From contig NZ_JALJRB010000001.1 of the NCBI RefSeq assembly GCF_022968795.1, positions 372,001 to 436,000 of the forward strand: DNA of 64,000 nucleotides. The letters are read 5' to 3'. The first letter of the stretch is position 1; the number at the start of each line of letters is the position of its first letter. Under the pieces are notes generated by a model. That model was not told where the DNA came from, did no database searches, and saw only the letters and a list, made by a program, of their open reading frames with translations. This document shows, in pieces, positions 60,134 to 64,000 of the stretch. A program made the position numbers and the translations under genes. This DNA comes from Desulfatitalea alkaliphila (GTDB taxonomy: Bacteria; Desulfobacterota; Desulfobacteria; Desulfobacterales; Desulfosarcinaceae).

Positions 60134-63100
60134 ATGAAAACCAACAGGCGCACCATCAGGGCCGGCCGGGCGGCCGGCATCGCCCTCGCCCTTCTGTGGG
60201 GCCTTCTCGGATCCGGCATGGTCGCAACGGCTGCGGCCGGCAACGACTGGACCAAGCCGAAAATGGCCGATTATGTGCAACTACCCCCCTTCGTGGCCTA
60301 TTCGGTCAAGCCCAACATCATGATCCTTCTAGACAACTCGGGCAGCATGAACGAAACGGCCTACGGGGGCAGCTACCAAGGCGAACCCTACAACGGTCCG
60401 GATCAGCCCGCTGTTCGCTACTACGGCTATTTCAATCCCGATTTCTTTTACACCTACGACAACGCCAACGATCTGTTCGTGCCCACCCACCGCAGAGGCG
60501 ACTACAACACCGCTTCGCGCAGCTGGCAGGTGGCCGAGGTGCTGCGGTCCGGTGCCGGCAGCGGACCGCTGGACAGCACCGCCATCGTGGAGCGCCGCCT
60601 GTGGGACGGCAACTGGCTCAACTGGCTGACCATGCGCCGCATCGACATTCTGCGCAAGGTGCTGGTGGGCGGCAGGGTGGAGGATTCTTCCGCGGGATCC
60701 GGTACCGGTGTCCAGGACCTTGTCGGGGAAAACAACGCCATCATGGGTGTCATCAACAAAACCAGCACCCCCGGGGCCGACATCGCGGTATCGCCCCACG
60801 CCAACGACCAAAACTATCGGGTGAACCTGGACGGCACGCTGGAGGCGGGATCGGCGCGCTACCGGGTACGAGTGCAAAAAAACAGTCGTTTCGAACCCGA
60901 TGAATTCCTGGATGGCGAATTGGTAGGCGTGCTGCAGCGGGTCGGCGATCAGGCGCGCTGGGGCAACATGTGGTTCAACCGCAGGATCACCGACCGCTGG
61001 GGGGTTGAAGACGTGGCCGGCGGTTATGTGGCCCATCCCATCGACAACGGAGTTACCCCCGACATGGTCCTGGATCTGCGGACCAAAACCTGCGACACCT
61101 GGACTCCCCTGGCCGAAACCTTCTATGTGGCGCTGCACTATTTTCGGGGCGATCCGGTCACCCACTCGGCATACACCAACACTTTCGCAACCGGCAGCAA
61201 TTATGTGGATCCCTTTGTCGACACGGAACTCAATCAATTGGTCCCCTGCGCCCCCAACTTCGTCCTGCTGCTCACCGACGGCGCCTCCACCCAGGACCAG
61301 GCCATCCCGCGCAGCAGCGCCGGCAATCTCATGGGTTACGGCTACGCCCGCCAAACTGCGGGCAATATTCCGGAACACTTGCTGAATTACGACCCCGCGC
61401 CGTGGACGGTCGAGAATCCGGGCTATGCCAACAACGGCACCGACTACCTGGCGGACCTGGCCCTCTACGCGCGATACAACAACCTGCGCGAAGAGGGCGC
61501 TTTCGCCTGTTATGAAAACAACATCGTTCTTTACACCATCGTCGCCATGCTGGACGAGCAGGACAGGGAATACGCGGCGACCCGGGAACTGCTGATGAAA
61601 GCCGCCCTGCTGGGCGGCTACGGCGACAGCAACGGCGACGGCATCCCCGACACCTATTACGAGGCGGCGGACGGCTACCAATTGGAGCGGGACCTGATGC
61701 AGATTTTCGGCGACATGGTGGCCCGCGCCGCAACGGGCACCGCCGCCTCGGTGGTGTCCAACCCCCGATCCGGCCAAGGGGCCGTTTACCAATCCCTCTT
61801 TTTCCCGGCCCTCAGCGATGACGCGGGCAACACCATCAAGTGGGCCGGCCAGGTGCACGGTTTGCTGATGGATCGCCATGGCAACCTGCGAGAGGACACC
61901 AACAGCAATGCACGGCTGGATCTGAACCGGCCGGCCGGTGGGACCGCGGACCGCTTCCTGGTGTTCAACACCGAAGCCCCGGAACAGCAGGATGGCTGCC
62001 CGCCGCCGGAAGGCGAGCGGGTGACGGTCAGCCGTTACAGCGGTACCGACGCCGACGGCAATCCGCTCAACGCACCGGACTTGGAAAGCGATCCCGTGGA
62101 CACCGTCGAACCCCTCGCGATCCATTATCTGTGGTCCTCCAGCGACTGGCTCAACGCACCCGACTTGCAACCCACCGCGCAACGCGCCTACGACGCCAAC
62201 GAGCCCAAGCGACACATCTTCACCTTCGTCAATGCAAACGGTTCCATGGTGGTGCAAAACGACAGCGATATCAGACCCTTCGTCGCCGATGCGCAGCACC
62301 CCCCGACCTGGCGGGAAATGACCACCCCCGCCGACTTCTGGGCCTATCTGCATGTCCACGAACCTTTTTCGCCGCCTGCGAACATGGTCGAGAACCCGTC
62401 CCGATTTCAAGAAATGGTCACCCACCAGGCCCGACGGGTCGTCAACTTCATTCGCGGCGAGGATCAAGACGCCACCACCACTCCCGGCGGTGTCCCGCTG
62501 GCAACCTTTCGCAGCCGCCAACACAATGGCCGCACCTGGCGCCTGGCGGACATCGTGCACTCTTCGCCCACGGTGGTGGGCCGACCGGCCGAAAACTACG
62601 ACCTGATTTACCGCGACAGCAGTTACAGCGCCTTCTACCGCCGCTACCGCCACCGCCGCAACGTGGTCTACGTGGGCAGCAACGGCGGTATGCTGCACGC
62701 TTTCAACGCCGGTTTTTACAACGATTTCAACCGGCAATTTTCCACTGTGCCCCTGGATGATGCAGGCGAACCGATTCCGCCGCCCCAAGGGGCGGTGCCG
62801 AGACAGTACAATCCCCTGCCCCTCGGCGCCGAGCTGTGGGCCTACGTGCCGTTCAACCTTTTGCCCCACCTCTACTGGTTGACCCGGCCCGACTACGAGC
62901 ACATCTACTACGTCGACCTGGAACCGCGCATATTCGACGCCCGCATTTTCGACGCCCGCGATCCCGACTATCCGGGGGGCTGGGGCACCGTGCTGGTGGC
63001 CGGCATGCGCCTGGGCGGCGGCAAGATCGGCGCGCAGATCGTCAAGGGGGATAGCGATTTCGATCCGGAAAACGACCGCGCGCTGAGTTCGGCCTATGTC

Positions 63101-64000
63101 GTCTTCGACATCACCAACCCGGAAAAGCCGCCCCGCCTGCTGGCCGAGCTCACCTTTCCGGAATTGGGCTTCACCACCTGCCATCCGGGGGTGATCCTCA
63201 TGGAAGGGACCGATGACGAAATGGCCGATGGCGGCGACAGCCCAGCGGCCAACCCCCAATGGTACCTGATCTTCGGCTCGGGCCCCATTTCGCCGGGCAA
63301 GGACGACATCAACGGCCCAAACACCACCGCCCTGACCGAAGGCACCAGCAGCCAGCGGGCGGTGATGTATGCCGTCGATCTGGTCAAACTGGCCGCAGGG
63401 CAACTGGTGATGCTCACCCATGGCGCGGCCGGGGGGCCCGGCATCACCACTCTGACCGCCGCCGCCAACCCGGCGTCGCGCTACATGGTGCGGTTCGAAG
63501 AACCCAATAGCAGTGTCTCCAGGCCCATCGCGGTGGACTGGAACCTGAACTACAAAACAGACACCGTCTATTTCGGCACCAGTTCGGGCAACCATGATGA
63601 CGGATGGGGCGGCAAACTGCGGCGCCTGGTGCTCAACGCCAACACCAACCCCGGACATTGGCAGGTGGACAACACCATGCTCGACCTGACACCCGGCGCG
63701 CCGGGCAACACGCGCGCCACTGGCCAACCCATCACGGCCCGGCCCACGGCCGCCATCGACCGTGAAGGCAACCGTTGGGTCTTTTGCGGCACGGGGCGCT
63801 TCCTAACCGCCGGCGACAAGGGCAACATCGACCGACAATCTTTTTACGGCCTCAAGGAGACCCGGTCCGACGACGGCGCCTTCAATTACGAACCGGTATC
63901 GTTTTCTGATCTGGAGAATGTCTCCAACGTGGTGGTTTACGAATCCGGCAACCGCCTGGACGGGTTGGCGCGGAGTTACACCCCGGTCGGCGGCGGAGAC
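60134..64000 (+). CDS. pilY1: PilY1-type pilus tip adhesin (cluster 2), cut by window end
   Basis: The frame is open from the ATG at 60134 to the end of the window (1289 codons). The signal peptide is followed by the VWA-like MIDAS motif DNSGSM near residue 67, then directly by the YYGYFNPDFFYTY segment: the extra domain present in the cluster 1 PilY1 is absent. GDSNGDGIPD recurs, and the C-terminal propeller reads VYVGSNGGMLHAFNAG and ELWAYVPFNLLPHLYWL. Much of the protein is alignable by eye with the first copy. The C-terminus lies outside the window. Confidence 0.88.
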   Translation, partial: MKTNRRTIRAGRAAGIALALLWGLLGSGMVATAAAGNDWTKPKMADYVQLPPFVAYSVKPNIMILLDNSGSMNETAYGGSYQGEPYNGPDQPAVRYYGYFNPDFFYTYDNANDLFVPTHRRGDYNTASRSWQVAEVLRSGAGSGPLDSTAIVERRLWDGNWLNWLTMRRIDILRKVLVGGRVEDSSAGSGTGVQDLVGENNAIMGVINKTSTPGADIAVSPHANDQNYRVNLDGTLEAGSARYRVRVQKNSRFEPDEFLDGELVGVLQRVGDQARWGNMWFNRRITDRWGVEDVAGGYVAHPIDNGVTPDMVLDLRTKTCDTWTPLAETFYVALHYFRGDPVTHSAYTNTFATGSNYVDPFVDTELNQLVPCAPNFVLLLTDGASTQDQAIPRSSAGNLMGYGYARQTAGNIPEHLLNYDPAPWTVENPGYANNGTDYLADLALYARYNNLREEGAFACYENNIVLYTIVAMLDEQDREYAATRELLMKAALLGGYGDSNGDGIPDTYYEAADGYQLERDLMQIFGDMVARAATGTAASVVSNPRSGQGAVYQSLFFPALSDDAGNTIKWAGQVHGLLMDRHGNLREDTNSNARLDLNRPAGGTADRFLVFNTEAPEQQDGCPPPEGERVTVSRYSGTDADGNPLNAPDLESDPVDTVEPLAIHYLWSSSDWLNAPDLQPTAQRAYDANEPKRHIFTFVNANGSMVVQNDSDIRPFVADAQHPPTWREMTTPADFWAYLHVHEPFSPPANMVENPSRFQEMVTHQARRVVNFIRGEDQDATTTPGGVPLATFRSRQHNGRTWRLADIVHSSPTVVGRPAENYDLIYRDSSYSAFYRRYRHRRNVVYVGSNGGMLHAFNAGFYNDFNRQFSTVPLDDAGEPIPPPQGAVPRQYNPLPLGAELWAYVPFNLLPHLYWLTRPDYEHIYYVDLEPRIFDARIFDARDPDYPGGWGTVLVAGMRLGGGKIGAQIVKGDSDFDPENDRALSSAYVVFDITNPEKPPRLLAELTFPELGFTTCHPGVILMEGTDDEMADGGDSPAANPQWYLIFGSGPISPGKDDINGPNTTALTEGTSSQRAVMYAVDLVKLAAGQLVMLTHGAAGGPGITTLTAAANPASRYMVRFEEPNSSVSRPIAVDWNLNYKTDTVYFGTSSGNHDDGWGGKLRRLVLNANTNPGHWQVDNTMLDLTPGAPGNTRATGQPITARPTAAIDREGNRWVFCGTGRFLTAGDKGNIDRQSFYGLKETRSDDGAFNYEPVSFSDLENVSNVVVYESGNRLDGLARSYTPVGGGD

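Noticed and set aside
60329-63727. An 1132-codon open frame on the minus strand opposite the second pilY1
   Set aside because: The plus strand encodes an unambiguous PilY1; the antisense product has no signal, domain or ribosome site.

Overview
ORGANISM. The window is about 60% GC by eye and densely coding. It combines acyl-CoA dehydrogenases and an acyl-CoA ligase, a YedE/TusA/DUF3343 set of the kind found in selenium-using anaerobes, a B12 riboswitch, a cytoplasmic-type aryl-sulfate sulfotransferase with its own thioredoxin pair, GlnRS together with GluRS, and type IV pilus tip genes behind sigma-54-like promoters. This best fits an anaerobic, probably sulfate-reducing deltaproteobacterium (Desulfobacterota; Desulfosarcina/Desulfobacteraceae-like). 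That placement is inferred from gene content, since no rRNA is present. No phage or classical IS element was seen.

LAYOUT. 0-3.7 kb (-): yedE, a tusA-like gene, DUF3343 and a YjeF-C-like kinase-fold gene, then a solitary PstS-like binding protein. 3.9-5.4 kb (+): a PA2779/PA2778-type secreted pair. 5.4-8.9 kb: an SDR, the tiny ribosomal protein THX, a cobalamin riboswitch with terminator driving cobT, and an Old Yellow Enzyme homologue with Cys ligands. 9.1-12.7 kb (+): a metal-stress operon (ZraP-like protein, SHOCT protein, CopA ATPase) behind an excellent sigma-54 promoter match. 12.7-13.7 kb: a tandemly duplicated four-helix-bundle (S23/IVS-like) element with terminal inverted repeats, one copy internally deleted. 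13.7-29 kb: housekeeping genes (lactate dehydrogenase, an RsmG-TrmH fusion, an RluA-type synthase, a hybrid kinase, HNH, ATP-grasp, era, engB, HAD, nfo, an MFS exporter, glnS). 27.8-32.3 kb: an OmpA/VWA lipoprotein, a cold-shock protein, a B12-radical SAM enzyme and a poly-gamma-glutamate hydrolase-like protein.

32.4-38.1 kb (-): a thioredoxin, aryl-sulfate sulfotransferase, thioredoxin reductase and SLC13 permease operon, with a Crp/Fnr regulator upstream. 38.1-41.9 kb (-): acyl-CoA ligase and acyl-CoA dehydrogenase, preceded by a perfect 56-bp inverted repeat whose core resembles a FadR operator. 42-43.6 kb: tRNA-Gln(CTG) and gltX. 43.9-48.5 kb (+): rpmF, an acyl-CoA dehydrogenase, fabG, acpP and fabF, a fatty-acid synthesis operon with a dehydrogenase where plsX-fabH-fabD commonly sit.

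48.9-64 kb (+): two diverged copies of a minor-pilin operon (fimT-pilW-pilV-pilX-pilY1) in tandem. Each follows a sigma-54-type promoter candidate. The first pilY1 has an extra domain of about 180 residues inserted next to its VWA metal site. The second pilY1 runs off the window.

Most interesting leads: the duplicated IVS-like element, the RsmG-TrmH fusion, the redox-coupled sulfotransferase operon, the FadR-like perfect palindrome, the dehydrogenase inside the fatty-acid operon, and the paired pilus-tip operons. All assignments come from motif recognition by eye; no database search was run.
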